A DNA stretch of 64,000 bases, taken from Krasilnikovia cinnamomea. Lineage in GTDB: Bacteria; Actinomycetota; Actinomycetes; Mycobacteriales; Micromonosporaceae. A program made the translations under genes and the position numbers. This document shows, piece after piece, positions 27,374-35,870 of the stretch. The notes below the pieces were generated by a model, which was not told the DNA's origin, searched no databases, and worked only from the letters and a program-made list of their open reading frames with translations. The DNA lies in the NCBI RefSeq assembly GCF_004217545.1, contig NZ_SHKY01000001.1, positions 1,984,001 through 2,048,000 of the forward strand, given 5' to 3'. How positions within the stretch are numbered: the stretch's first letter is position 1; each line of letters opens with the position of its first letter.

Positions 27374-28324
27374 TCAGTGCAGGTGGTCGATCGCGACCTT
27401 GCCGAACACGTCACCCGAGTGCAGGTGGGCGAACGCGTCCGCCACCGCGCTGAAGCCGTACGTCGAGTCGATCACCGGGCGGATGTTGCGCTGGACCACC
27501 AGGTCGAGAAGGCTGGCCAGCTCGTCACGGCTGCCCATGGTGCTGCCGAGGATCTCCAGGCGCATGGCGAACACCCGGCGCAGGTCCACGGTGGCGAGAT
27601 GCCCGCCGGTCGCACCGCAGACCACGATCCGCGCCTGCGGCTCGGCACACTTCAGCGAGTGCTCGAAGGTCGGCGCGCCCACGGACTCGATGACCACGCC
27701 GACCCGTTCGGGCAGCCGGGCTCCGGGCTCGACCGCGGTGGCGCCCAGGGCGGCGATCCGCTCCCGCTTGGCGGCGTCCCGGCTGGTGGCGTACACCCGC
27801 TTGCCGAGCGCGGAGGCCAGCACGACGGCAGCCGTGGCGACGCCGCCGCCGGCGCCCTGCACGAGCACCGCCTCGGCGTCCGCCACCCGGCCCCGGGTCA
27901 CCAGCATGTGGTACGCCGTCAGCCACGCCGTCGGCAGGCACGCCGCGTCCAGGAACGACAGCCCCGCCGGCTTGGGCAGCAGATTCTCCACCGGTACGGC
28001 CACCCGCTCGGCCAGCGTGCCGGGATGACGCTCGGACAGCAGCGAGAACCCGCGTGGGTCGGGCGGATCGGGCACCACCGGGTAGACGACGACCTCGTTG
28101 CCGTCCGGGTCGATCCCGGCGGCGTCGCAGCCCAGGATCATCGGCAGCCGGTCGGCGGGCAGGCCGACCCCGCGCAGGGAGAAGAGGTCGTGGTGGTTCA
28201 GGGAGCTGGCGCGCACCTCCACGGTCACCCAGCCCTCGGGTGGTGACGGCTCGGGCTGGTCACCGACCGCAAGTGCGGCCAGGGGGTCGTCGGGCTTGGT
28301 CACGGAGGCGTAGGCGGCACGCAT
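27374..28324 (-). CDS. Zinc-independent quinone oxidoreductase / MDR-family dehydrogenase
   Basis: This 316-aa NADPH-dependent oxidoreductase of the medium-chain superfamily has an N-terminal GroES-like fold with SSLNHHDLF and LGCDAAG. The Rossmann motif is VQGAGGGVATAAVVLASALG. The catalytic and structural zinc Cys ligands are absent, as in quinone oxidoreductases. It stands alone. The physiological substrate is unknown. Confidence 0.88.
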   Translation of the reverse strand: MRAAYASVTKPDDPLAALAVGDQPEPSPPEGWVTVEVRASSLNHHDLFSLRGVGLPADRLPMILGCDAAGIDPDGNEVVVYPVVPDPPDPRGFSLLSERHPGTLAERVAVPVENLLPKPAGLSFLDAACLPTAWLTAYHMLVTRGRVADAEAVLVQGAGGGVATAAVVLASALGKRVYATSRDAAKRERIAALGATAVEPGARLPERVGVVIESVGAPTFEHSLKCAEPQARIVVCGATGGHLATVDLRRVFAMRLEILGSTMGSRDELASLLDLVVQRNIRPVIDSTYGFSAVADAFAHLHSGDVFGKVAIDHLH

Positions 28325-28507
28325 GACGCGAGCCTACTGGCCCGCTCTCCACCCACGGTGTCCCATGTGGCCGATTCGTCGTCCCAGCGACGCCTCGCCC
28401 ACCCTCGGCAGCCCGAAATTGTGGAGTTCAGGTCAGCTCCGAACCCGCACTCTCCAAGATCTGAAGGCATCCCACCCGGCAGAGCATCAAACCGGCCAAA
28501 GCCGCAC
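28325..28507. other. Intergenic region with an interspersed repeat
   Basis: No gene is seen. The stretch 28431-28463 matches 48143-48175 at 27 of 33 positions (shared core GGTCAGCTCCG, then ACCCG, then CAAGATC). A weaker match extends about 18 bp to the left. Confidence 0.7.
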
Positions 28508-28535
28508 AAGCCGGCGGCCATAAGGCCGCCGGCTT
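28508..28535 (-). terminator. Terminator hairpin of the malic enzyme gene
   Basis: A perfect 12-bp stem (28508-28519 with 28524-28535) has the 4-nt loop ATAA. It lies past four tandem repeats that follow the malic enzyme stop codon. No T-run follows. Confidence 0.75.
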
Positions 28536-28536
28536 G

Positions 28537-28638
28537 TAGACGGAACGTCAGGCCGGGACGGGTAGACGGAACGTCAGGCGGGACGCGTAGACGGAACGTC
28601 AGGCGGGACGGATAGACGGAACGTCAGGCCGGGACGGG
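28537..28638. repeat. Four 25-26-bp tandem repeats over the malic enzyme 3' end
   Basis: Units start at 28537, 28563, 28588 and 28613 and share TAGACGGAACGTCAGG. The copy nearest the gene contains the last codons and the stop codon of the malic enzyme; the other three carry copies of that stop region. They lie between the stop codon and the terminator hairpin. Confidence 0.93.
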
Positions 28639-29859
28639 AGCCGCGGCCAGAGTGGCCGGAGCCGCGACGCAGCGGGCCACGCCGTCCAGCTCGGCAGCCC
28701 GCGCCACCGCGGCCGCCACGGCCGGGGCCACGCGCGGATCGAGCGGCGACGGCACGATCGTGTCGGGCCGCAGATCCTCGCCGACGACCTCGGCGATCGC
28801 CTCGGCGGCGGCCACCTTCATCCGGTCCGTGATCGTCGTGGCGCGGCAGTCCAGGGCACCCCGGAAGATCCCGGGGAACGCCAGCACGTTGTTGATCTGG
28901 TTGGGGAAGTCGCTGCGCCCGGTCGCGACGATGGCCGCGTACTTGGCGGCGATCGACGGGTGAACCTCGGGAGTCGGGTTGGCCAGGGCGAAGATGATCC
29001 CGCCCGGGGCCATGCCGGCCAGCGCCTCCTCGTCGATCGCCCCGCCGGACACCCCGATCAGCACGTCCGCGCCGATCAGCGCCTCGCGCATCCCACCCGT
29101 ACGCATGGAGACGTTGGTGTTCGCGGCCAGCTCCGCCTTCTCGGCCGTGAGGCCGGGGCGGTCGGCGTGGATGATGCCGCGCGAGTCGCAGATGATCATG
29201 TTGGCGCCGGGGACCCCGGCCGCGATGAGCGTGTTGGTGATCGCGACCCCGGCCGCGCCCGCGCCGCTGATGACGACGCGCAGGTCGGCGAAGCGCCGCC
29301 CGAGCACGGTGACCGCGTTGCGCAGCGCGGCGAGCACGACGACGGCGGTGCCGTGCTGGTCGTCGTGGAAGACGGGGATGTCCAGGGCCTCGTCGAGGCG
29401 CCGCTCGATCTCGAAGCACCGGGGGGCGCTGATGTCCTCCAGGTTGATGCCGCCGAACGAGGGCCCGAGCGCCTTGACCGTGGCGACGATCGCCTCGGTG
29501 TCCTGGGTGTCCAGGCAGATCGGCACCGCGTCGACGCCGCCGAACTGCTTGAACAGCACCGCCTTGCCCTCCATGACCGGCATGGCGGCCTTCGGGCCGA
29601 TGTTGCCCAGGCCCAGCACGGCGGAGCCGTCGGTGACCACGGCGACGACGTTGCCGGACCAGGTGTAGTCGGCGGCCAGTTCGGGGGTCTCGGCGATCGC
29701 CTCGCACACCCGGGCAACGCCGGGGGTGTACGCCTTCGACAGGTCGTCGCGGCTGTTCAGCGGGACGGTGCAGGAGATGGCCATCTTGCCGCGCCGGTGC
29801 AGGTCGAAGACCGGGTCGCTGGCCAGGGCAGGGTCGGTTTCAAAGCTGAAAATAGACAC
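28624..29859 (-). CDS. NAD(P)-dependent malic enzyme
   Basis: This 411-aa enzyme decarboxylates malate to pyruvate. Conserved segments are LSKAYTPGVARVCEAI, VVTDGSAVLGLGNIGP (with the Lys of GPKAAMPVMEGKA), FHDDQHGTAVV for metal and substrate, the Rossmann loop ISGAGAAGVAI, and FALANPTPEV. The frame is open far upstream, but GTG 29859 has CTGGAG 6 nt before it and gives the family N-terminus VSIFSFETDPAL. It is the short bacterial type with no phosphotransacetylase tail. A leader of about 170 bp with a GC hairpin near 29900 precedes it. Confidence 0.95.
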   Translation of the reverse strand: MSIFSFETDPALASDPVFDLHRRGKMAISCTVPLNSRDDLSKAYTPGVARVCEAIAETPELAADYTWSGNVVAVVTDGSAVLGLGNIGPKAAMPVMEGKAVLFKQFGGVDAVPICLDTQDTEAIVATVKALGPSFGGINLEDISAPRCFEIERRLDEALDIPVFHDDQHGTAVVVLAALRNAVTVLGRRFADLRVVISGAGAAGVAITNTLIAAGVPGANMIICDSRGIIHADRPGLTAEKAELAANTNVSMRTGGMREALIGADVLIGVSGGAIDEEALAGMAPGGIIFALANPTPEVHPSIAAKYAAIVATGRSDFPNQINNVLAFPGIFRGALDCRATTITDRMKVAAAEAIAEVVGEDLRPDTIVPSPLDPRVAPAVAAAVARAAELDGVARCVAAPATLAAAPVPA

Positions 29860-30029
29860 GGGGACTCCAGGGCGCATCGGAAGGTCGATTTGCCAGCCGG
29901 CCTGGGCGCGAGTGGGCGCCGGCCGACCTGCGATGCGGGGGTCACCCGGAACGAGGTCGCTAGACACAACACTTGAGCGGTAATGCTCATAAGGGCCGCA
30001 AGACTTCGGTGTGCTGCGGTCAGCCAAGA

Positions 30030-30338
30030 TTAACTTAGCCACCCCGGTCGCGGCCAGTAGCGAAACACGACCCGTCCGATGACATCTGCCACTCCGAACG
30101 CCCGCGAGTCGTCCGCAACGAACTCGTTGTCGCCGTGTACCCACCAGCCCTGGTCGCGGGCCTCGACCGCGCGCTTGACGACCAGCAGGTCCGGCCGGGA
30201 CCGGAAGCGCGCGACCACCACGTCGCCGGGGCGCACGCGGCCGCCGCGCCGCACCAGCAGGGCGTCGCCGTCGCGCAGGGTGGGCACCATGGAAGGACCC
30301 CGCACAAGTACGGCGAACAGCGGCAGTTGCAAGCTCAT
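30030..30338 (-). CDS. sodX: Nickel superoxide dismutase maturation protease (S26 family)
   Basis: This 102-aa signal-peptidase-like protease shows the catalytic Ser in RGPSMVPTLRDGD, the Lys in VVKRAVE and the box WWVHGDNE. It lacks an obvious membrane anchor. It is divergent from sodN with 85 bp between. SodX is known to remove the SodN propeptide and so expose the N-terminal His that binds nickel. The start is ATG 30338. Confidence 0.92.
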   Translation of the reverse strand: MSLQLPLFAVLVRGPSMVPTLRDGDALLVRRGGRVRPGDVVVARFRSRPDLLVVKRAVEARDQGWWVHGDNEFVADDSRAFGVADVIGRVVFRYWPRPGWLS

Positions 30339-30423
30339 GGCATCAAGTCCCGCGTCGCGTGTGGCCGGAGGTGTAAGGGGTAGGGTCAGACACGGATCAT
30401 CGCAAACGTATGGAGGGGTCCTG

Positions 30424-30828
30424 ATGCGACTTCCGCGCATTCTCACGCCGCGCACCCTGGTCAGCGCGCACTGCGACCTGCCGTGTGGCGTCTACGACCC
30501 GGCACAGGCCCGCATCGAGGCCGAGTCGATCAAGGCGATCGCCGAGAAGTACCAGGCCAACACCGACCCGGAGTTCCGCACCCGCGCGATCGGCATCAAG
30601 GAGCAGCGCTCCGAGCTGGTCAAGCACCACCTCTGGGTGCTGTGGACCGACTACTTCAAGGCACCGCACTTCGAGAAGTACCCGCAGCTGCACCAGCTGT
30701 TCAACGAGGCCACCAAGCTGGCCGGCGCCTCCGGCACCAAGGGGTCGATGGACCCGGCGGTCGCCGAGCAGCTCCTGGGCAAGATCGAGGAGATCTCCAA
30801 GATTTTCTGGGAGACCAAGCAGGCGTGA
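30424..30828 (+). CDS. sodN: Nickel-containing superoxide dismutase precursor
   Basis: This 134-aa precursor has a 15-residue propeptide followed by the nickel hook HCDLPCGVYDP at residues 16-26. After cleavage before His16, the ligands would be His1, Cys2 and Cys6. The helical-bundle body matches SodN (LVKHHLWVLWTDYFKAPHFE, KIEEISKIFWETK). GGAGGGG upstream supports ATG 30424. Nickel-responsive control by Nur is known in Streptomyces; I did not identify a convincing Nur box. Confidence 0.97.
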   Translation: MRLPRILTPRTLVSAHCDLPCGVYDPAQARIEAESIKAIAEKYQANTDPEFRTRAIGIKEQRSELVKHHLWVLWTDYFKAPHFEKYPQLHQLFNEATKLAGASGTKGSMDPAVAEQLLGKIEEISKIFWETKQA

Positions 30829-31337
30829 CCCACGACGTCACCGTACGGCCGGCGCGTCCCGATGACGTGCCGGCCGTCGTCGCGATGGTGCACGAACTCG
30901 CCGACTTCGAACGCGCCGCCGACCAGTGCCACCTGACCGCGGAGCAGCTGGGTGCGGCCCTGTTCGCCCCCGCCCCCGCACTGTTCGGCCACGTCGCGGT
31001 CGACGCCGACGACCTCCCGGTCGGCTTCGCCCTGTGGTTCCGCAACTTCTCCACCTGGGAGGGGACTTACGGCATCCACCTGGAGGACCTGTATGTCCGC
31101 CCCGGCGCGCGCGGCTCCGGCGCGGGCACGGCGCTGCTGGCCGCGCTCGCCGCGATCTGCGTGGAACGCGGTTACCGCCGCCTGGAGTGGGTGATGCTGG
31201 ACTGGAATCCGGCCGCCGGGTTCTACGCCGCGATCGGCGCCACCGTCACCGCCGACTGGTTGCCGTACCGCCTCGCGGGCGAGCCGCTGCACCTGCTCGC
31301 TGAACGGGCCTCCCGGGCCTCCACCGGCAGCGGCTAG
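30825..31337 (+). CDS. GNAT N-acetyltransferase (spermidine/thialysine acetyltransferase-like)
   Basis: This 170-aa acetyltransferase overlaps the sodN stop (GTGA). It shows RPARPDDVPAVVAMVHELA, GIHLEDLYVRPGARGSGAG (acetyl-CoA loop) and VLDWN-like LDWNPAAGFYAAIGA. This is close to eukaryotic-type SSAT/thialysine acetyltransferases. Coupling to sodN is clear from the overlap, but a functional link is not known. Confidence 0.87.
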   Translation: MTHDVTVRPARPDDVPAVVAMVHELADFERAADQCHLTAEQLGAALFAPAPALFGHVAVDADDLPVGFALWFRNFSTWEGTYGIHLEDLYVRPGARGSGAGTALLAALAAICVERGYRRLEWVMLDWNPAAGFYAAIGATVTADWLPYRLAGEPLHLLAERASRASTGSG

Positions 31338-31366
31338 AGTCTCCTCCATTGGGAGGATGGGGTGCG

Positions 31367-31780
31367 GTGACTCACGCGACGACGACACAGCCCGAGCCGG
31401 CGACGGAAGATGACGTCGTGCTGCTCACGGTGCCCGCCGATGGCGGCTTTCTGAGCGTGCTCCGGACGGCCACCGCGGGGCTCGCGGCGCGGTTGCACTT
31501 CGCGCTGGACGAGATCGAGGATCTGCGCATCGCGGTCGATGAGGCGTGCGCGATGCTGCTGGCGATCGCCACCCGGGGCGCGGAGCTGGCCTGCCGTTTC
31601 GCGGTGACCGAGGACGCGCTGACGGTCGAGGTGTCCGTCTCGACCGTGCGGGGCGCGCGCCTGCCGGCCGAGTCCTCCTTCGCGTGGAAGGTGCTGACCG
31701 CCCTCACCACCGCCGCGTCAGCGGAGGCGGACGGGCGGCGCGCCATGATCCGCCTGGTCACCCGCCGCTCGGGCAGCTAG
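31367..31780 (+). CDS. RsbW-like anti-sigma regulatory ATPase
   Basis: This 137-aa HATPase-fold protein starts at GTG 31367, with GGGAGG about 10 nt upstream. A TTG at 31349 is an alternative. The segment LDEIEDLRIAVDEACAMLL is the N box of RsbW/SpoIIAB-type anti-sigma factors. The C-terminal G boxes are weak. Such genes are usually followed by a SigB/SigF-type sigma gene; here the next gene is convergent and no such sigma lies in the window. Confidence 0.8.
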   Translation: MTHATTTQPEPATEDDVVLLTVPADGGFLSVLRTATAGLAARLHFALDEIEDLRIAVDEACAMLLAIATRGAELACRFAVTEDALTVEVSVSTVRGARLPAESSFAWKVLTALTTAASAEADGRRAMIRLVTRRSGS

Positions 31781-31808
31781 CCATCCGGCGGGCCGACCAC
31801 CGGGCCGG

Positions 31809-32561
31809 CTAGGCACTCTGCACGCTGGTGGCCGGCGTCCGCTGGTGGTCGCCGTTCAGCTCGAGCGAGCGGCGGTTCGCCTCGGCGACGTGTTCGAGAT
31901 GGATACGGGCGGCCGTGGCGGCCCCGTCCGGGTCGCGCGCCAGGATCCGGGCCAGCAGCTCCCGGTGGTCCCGGTCGACCTCGGCCCAGTAGCCCTCGGG
32001 CAGGTCGCGGATCACGTCGTCGCCGCAGGACGCGTCGTACACCGGCCGGGTGACCAGCTCGAACAGCGGGTTGCGGGTGGCCTTGCAGACCGCGGCGTGG
32101 AACGCGGCGGCGGCGCCGCACATGCGGGCGTCGTCGTCTCCGGCCGGGTCGAACATCGCGGCGCGCAGGAACGCCACGTCGGTGTCGGTGCGGCGGTGTG
32201 CCGCCATCGCCGCCGCGGGCACCTCCAGCGCGGTGCGCAACTCCAGTACGTCCGTGAAGCCCACCGTCGCGGAGTTGGTGAGCAGGGTGAGCCCGGTGGT
32301 GAGGCCCTCGCAGATCTGCGCGGCGTCCGGGTGCGCCACGAAGCTGCCGCCGGTCACGCCCCGGGTGGTGATGATGAGGTGCTGGCTGGCCAGCAGCCGC
32401 AGCGCCTCGCGGACCGTGCTGCGGCTGACGCCCGAGCGGATGCACAGCTCCGGTTCGGGCGGTAGACGTTCCCCCGGCCGCAGACGGCCGGAGGTGATCT
32501 CGGTGCGGAGCTCGTCGGCGAGCATCTGGTACGCCGGTGGGCGCACCGTCGATCCGGTCAC
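31809..32561 (-). CDS. GntR-family transcription regulator, FadR/FCD type
   Basis: This 250-aa regulator has an N-terminal winged helix (ERLPPEPELCIRSGVSRSTV, then REALRLLAS) and an all-alpha FCD ligand domain. The metal-binding His pattern is partly visible (AAFHAAVCKATRN, RIHLEHVAEANRR). FCD regulators respond to carboxylic acids. It stands alone and its target is not evident. Confidence 0.9.
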   Translation of the reverse strand: MTGSTVRPPAYQMLADELRTEITSGRLRPGERLPPEPELCIRSGVSRSTVREALRLLASQHLIITTRGVTGGSFVAHPDAAQICEGLTTGLTLLTNSATVGFTDVLELRTALEVPAAAMAAHRRTDTDVAFLRAAMFDPAGDDDARMCGAAAAFHAAVCKATRNPLFELVTRPVYDASCGDDVIRDLPEGYWAEVDRDHRELLARILARDPDGAATAARIHLEHVAEANRRSLELNGDHQRTPATSVQSA

Positions 32562-32661
32562 TGGTCATCACCCCCGAAGCGCTGTCGCTTCGATTTGCCT
32601 CGGCCCGTCCCAGCGTAGGCCCTTCGGGGGTGCGAAGATCCAAGATCCGGCGAGACGAGTA

Positions 32662-33060
32662 TCAATCCAGTCCGAGCGCCCTGGTGCTGGGCGGCAGCAC
32701 GATGAGGACAATCGTGGCCACGGCCAGCAGAAGCAGGAGCACCCCGAGCCAGGCGGGCCCGGTCTGGATCAGGAAGCCGCCGGTCGCCAGCAGGAAGAGT
32801 TGCACGACCACGGCGGGCCCCCGGGCCCGGGCCGAGCGCCGGAACAGGGCGCGGGCCAGCAGGCCGAGCGCGGCCGCGCCGAGCGCGGCGAACGCGGTCA
32901 ACGCGATCGCGACGGTCACGCTCTGCTTGTCCGCGGTGACGTCCAGCACGATGAGGTACGCGGTGAGCACGGCCAGCCCACCGGCCTCCAGCCCGAGCAC
33001 GCCGACCGCTCCCGCGAGGGTGGCGGGCAGGGCGGTACGCGGGGGCGGCGGCGCGGTCAC
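32662..33060 (-). CDS. Four-helix membrane protein, unknown
   Basis: This 132-aa protein has four hydrophobic segments (about 13-42, 50-70, 83-98 and 102-122) and short polar loops. It resembles small conserved membrane proteins of actinobacteria. No motif suggests a function. It is divergent from the lipid kinase gene. Confidence 0.75.
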   Translation of the reverse strand: MTAPPPPRTALPATLAGAVGVLGLEAGGLAVLTAYLIVLDVTADKQSVTVAIALTAFAALGAAALGLLARALFRRSARARGPAVVVQLFLLATGGFLIQTGPAWLGVLLLLLAVATIVLIVLPPSTRALGLD

Positions 33061-33092
33061 GGCTGCACCCTACCGGCCGCAATAATCGAGGA

Positions 33093-33121
33093 CTGACCGC
33101 GCGCCGCTCGGCGGGTACAGT
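33093..33121 (+). promoter_or_regulatory. Leaderless promoter of the lipid kinase gene
   Basis: CTGACC (33093-33098) and TACAGT (33116-33121) are 17 bp apart. The ATG at 33129 is 7 nt after the -10, which places the transcript start at the start codon. Confidence 0.7.
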
Positions 33122-33128
33122 GCCGCGC

Positions 33129-34079
33129 ATGCGTGCCCTACTGGTGGTTAACCCAAAGGCCACCACGACGAGTGAGCGCAGCCGGGACGTGCTGGTCCGG
33201 GCACTGCGCAGCGAGGTGGACCTAACCGTCGAGTACACGTTGCGGCGTGGACACGCGATGGCGCTGGCCCGCGCCGCGGCCGACGACGGGGTGGACGTCG
33301 TGGTCACCCTCGGCGGCGACGGCACCGTGAACGAGGCGGTCAACGGCCTGCTCACCGCGGACGCGGTGGAGGAGGAGCAGGCGGGGAGCCCGGCGCACCG
33401 GCTGCCCGCGCTCGCGGTGGTGCCGGGCGGGTCGACGAATGTCTTCGCCCGCGCGCTCGGTCTGCCGCGCGACTGGGCGGACGCCACCAGCGTGATCCTG
33501 GACGGGCTGCGCGACGGCCGGCACCGGCTGGTCGGACTGGGCCGGGCAGATGACCGTTACTTCACGTTCTGCGCCGGAATGGGACTGGATGCGGCAGTGG
33601 TGCGCACGGTCGAACAGGCCCGCTTACGGGGTCGCACTTCGACGCCCGCACTGTACGTTCGCGCGACCATCGGGCAGTTCTTCCGTGGCGACGACCGGAA
33701 GAATCCGGCCCTGTCCGTGGAACGCCCGGGAGAAGAGACGGAATCGGGACTGAGCACTGTCATCGTGCAGAACACCGCGCCGTGGACATACGTCGGCGAT
33801 CGCGCAGTGAACCCGAATCCGGACGCATCCTTCGATCTGGGACTTGACGTGCTGGCCCTACGACAGCTAGGTGTCTCCAGCACAACACGGACAGTGACGC
33901 AACTGGCCCGCCGCGCGGGCACTCCGCACGGGCGCCAGGTGCTCCGGCTGCACGACCAGGCGGAGATGACCGTCGTCACCACCCGGCCCCAACCGTTCCA
34001 TCTGGACGGCGACTACCTGGGCGAGCGCCAGAAGGTGCACTTCGTGTCCGTTCCCGAAGCGCTGCGTGTGGTCTGCTGA
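33129..34079 (+). CDS. Diacylglycerol kinase-family lipid kinase
   Basis: This 316-aa kinase has the N-terminal LLVVNPKA segment, the nucleotide motif TLGGDGTVNEAVNG, and PGGSTNVFARALG. The C-terminal beta-sandwich half ends with FHLDGDYLGE. It is a bacterial DgkB/YegS-like enzyme that phosphorylates a lipid such as diacylglycerol. An in-frame GTG at 33120 lies inside the -10 box, so ATG 33129 is preferred. Confidence 0.92.
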   Translation: MRALLVVNPKATTTSERSRDVLVRALRSEVDLTVEYTLRRGHAMALARAAADDGVDVVVTLGGDGTVNEAVNGLLTADAVEEEQAGSPAHRLPALAVVPGGSTNVFARALGLPRDWADATSVILDGLRDGRHRLVGLGRADDRYFTFCAGMGLDAAVVRTVEQARLRGRTSTPALYVRATIGQFFRGDDRKNPALSVERPGEETESGLSTVIVQNTAPWTYVGDRAVNPNPDASFDLGLDVLALRQLGVSSTTRTVTQLARRAGTPHGRQVLRLHDQAEMTVVTTRPQPFHLDGDYLGERQKVHFVSVPEALRVVC

Positions 34080-34496
34080 GTACCGGGTAAGCGGGAGGGA
34101 AGGAGCCTCACGATCCGTATTCAGAAACACAGGGAAAACGTCCGCGCGCGGCGCGGCACGGTACTACATTGATGGGAGCGGTCGTCAGCCGGGACTGGAG
34201 GAACCCCCAGAACCGGACAAAGGGGTCGTGAGCTAGCTCACCCGCTGGGAGATTTTCCGAGCGCTACCCTTGACATCGCGCTAGTTCGTGAAAGCATTCA
34301 CAAGCGATAAGAAGTAACCGGATGCCGCCCGTGCACGTTCCTAATCGAGAAGCCCGGAACGGCTCTGTGTAACGAAATAGCTTGCTCACGCACTGGTGAT
34401 CGAACGGATGCAGCCCGTCGGTTCGCCATGCGTATGCAAATAGGTAAGTCAGCACTACGTTTACTACCCCATCCGGAAACAAGGAGTGTTGCCGCC
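34080..34496. other. Long regulatory intergenic region before whiB1
   Basis: No gene is seen in 417 bp. The region is less GC-rich than its surroundings. It holds the CRP-like palindrome at 34228-34241 and a TTGACA at 34270-34275. The -10 that would go with the latter is weak (AGCATT, 34293-34298). Confidence 0.6.
34228..34241. promoter_or_regulatory. CRP-like operator upstream of whiB1
   Basis: GTGAGCTAGCTCAC is a perfect palindrome fitting the CRP core GTGA-N6-TCAC. It lies 255 bp before whiB1. In M. tuberculosis, whiB1 is regulated by the CRP homolog Rv3676 (established), so a conserved control is plausible. Confidence 0.65.
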
Positions 34497-34751
34497 ATGG
34501 ACTGGCGCCACGATGCGATCTGCCGCGACGAGGACCCGGAGCTGTTCTTCCCGATCGGGACTTCCGGCCCCGCGCTTCTGCAGGTCGAGCAGGCCAAGGC
34601 CGTGTGCCGGCGGTGCCCCGTGACCTCGGAATGCCTCTCCTGGGCACTGGAGTCCGGTCAGGACGCCGGCGTATGGGGCGGTATGAGCGAAGACGAGCGG
34701 CGCGCCGTCAAGCGTCGCGGCGGCCTCCGGGTCGGCGCTCCCACCGCCTGA
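34497..34751 (+). CDS. whiB1: WhiB1/WblE-type iron-sulfur transcription regulator
   Basis: This 84-aa Wbl protein has Cys9, Cys37, Cys40 and Cys46 for a [4Fe-4S] cluster, the GVWGG turn and a basic C-terminal tail. The N-terminus MDWRHDAICRDEDPELFFP matches WhiB1 of M. tuberculosis and WblE of Streptomyces. AAGGAG 10 nt upstream supports ATG 34497. WhiB1 is an essential NO-sensitive partner of the primary sigma factor in mycobacteria. Confidence 0.96.
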   Translation: MDWRHDAICRDEDPELFFPIGTSGPALLQVEQAKAVCRRCPVTSECLSWALESGQDAGVWGGMSEDERRAVKRRGGLRVGAPTA

Positions 34752-34776
34752 GCCATCCCCCGCACCACCGCATTTC

Positions 34777-34805
34777 ACGCCCCGAGCCGTTCCGGCCCGG
34801 GGCGT
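34777..34805 (+). terminator. Terminator-like hairpin after whiB1
   Basis: Arms 34777-34784 and 34798-34805 pair perfectly over 8 bp. After one mismatch, four further bp pair (34786-34789 with 34793-34796), leaving a TTC loop. There is no T-run. It lies 25 bp past the stop. The rest of 34806-35012 shows no gene. Confidence 0.65.
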
Positions 34806-35012
34806 CGTGCTGTTTCGGGTTGATTACCGCGCGCAATGGCGGCGCAGCCCGCGAATCAGGTCAAGCCCCGTTCGCGAAATGATCTCGAAATTGCGGCCAA
34901 TCGTTACTGAGACGATTAGCACTGCCACTGAGGGTGTGTCTTCCGTCGCAGGCGTTCCCGACCCGATCGCCCGACGTCCCGGATCAACTCGGCGCTGTGC
35001 CGGGCGGCCGCG

Positions 35013-35870
35013 TCACGCGGCGACGGCCACCGCGAGCCCGGCCGCCGCCTCGGCGGCCCGCGCCACCACCAGCTCGGCCAGCTCCGGCGCATCCGTGAGC
35101 GGCTCCGCCACGGCCACCGCCCCGGCCGAACGCGCGGACCGCACCGCGGCGTCGTACAACCGCCCCGGCGCCAGGAAGTACGAGGCCACGCCGACCCGGC
35201 GCGCCCCGGCCGCCCGCAGGCGCGCCACGGCCTCACCGGCGGCCGGCGGGGACGCCGACGCGTACGCGACCCCGCACGGCAGGCCCAGCCGCTCCCCCAG
35301 CGCCGCGGCCACCTGCTCCACCGTCTCCCGCGCGGCGGCGTCGCGGGTGCCCGCCGCCGCCAGCACCACCACGTCCAGGCCATCAGCCCGCCGGACCAGG
35401 CCATCAGCCCGCCGGACCAGGCCCCCGGCCGTCGACGGGCCCCCCGGCAGGCGCCGCACCAGCCCGTCCAGCAGCAACGGCGGGACCGCCCCGGCGACCG
35501 GCCCCAGCACTTCGGCGACAGCCACCTCCAGGCTCAGCCCGTCCGCCCGCGCGGCGGCGACCTCGGCGGGCACGTCGACCCGCCCGTGGTACGCCGCCGT
35601 CAGCAGCAGCGGCACCAGCACCGCTCGCTCACCCCCGGCCGCCGCCACCCCGGCGAGCGCCGTGGCGGGCCGGGGCAGGCTGTGGTCGAGGTACGCGGCA
35701 CGCACGTCCCAGTCCGGCCGCAGGCGCGCCACCGCCCGGCTCAGCGCCCGCGTCGCGGCCGCCGCCCGGGGGTCACGGCTGCCGTGCGCGGCCAGCACCA
35801 CGCCCGGCCGAGCGGAACCGTCGGGCACCGCGAAGCCGGTAACCGCCGGAGTCAGACGTGCAGGCCGCAT
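35013..35870 (-). CDS. Sirohydrochlorin chelatase (CbiX/SirB-like)
   Basis: This 285-aa type II chelatase inserts iron or cobalt into sirohydrochlorin. The N-terminal half has the metal-binding His in AAHGSRDPR and a second one in LTAAYHGRVD. The duplicated C-terminal half is degenerate (AAAGTRD). In this operon it probably makes the siroheme used by the sulfite reductase. The ATG at 35870 overlaps the APS reductase end by 19 bp; a later GTG is possible. A 21-bp in-frame tandem duplication (35376-35417) gives LVRRADG twice. Confidence 0.85.
   Translation of the reverse strand: MRPARLTPAVTGFAVPDGSARPGVVLAAHGSRDPRAAAATRALSRAVARLRPDWDVRAAYLDHSLPRPATALAGVAAAGGERAVLVPLLLTAAYHGRVDVPAEVAAARADGLSLEVAVAEVLGPVAGAVPPLLLDGLVRRLPGGPSTAGGLVRRADGLVRRADGLDVVVLAAAGTRDAAARETVEQVAAALGERLGLPCGVAYASASPPAAGEAVARLRAAGARRVGVASYFLAPGRLYDAAVRSARSAGAVAVAEPLTDAPELAELVVARAAEAAAGLAVAVAA
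35376..35417. repeat. 21-bp in-frame tandem duplication in the chelatase gene
   Basis: 35376-35396 and 35397-35417 are identical, with a partial third copy to 35422. The repeat adds seven residues between the two chelatase halves. Confidence 0.95.

Noticed and set aside
29860..30029. A riboswitch in the malic enzyme leader
   Set aside because: There is a GC hairpin near 29900, but no recognisable riboswitch core. I cannot fold it reliably by eye.
30339..30423. A Nur operator between sodX and sodN
   Set aside because: No convincing Nur-type inverted repeat was found by eye.
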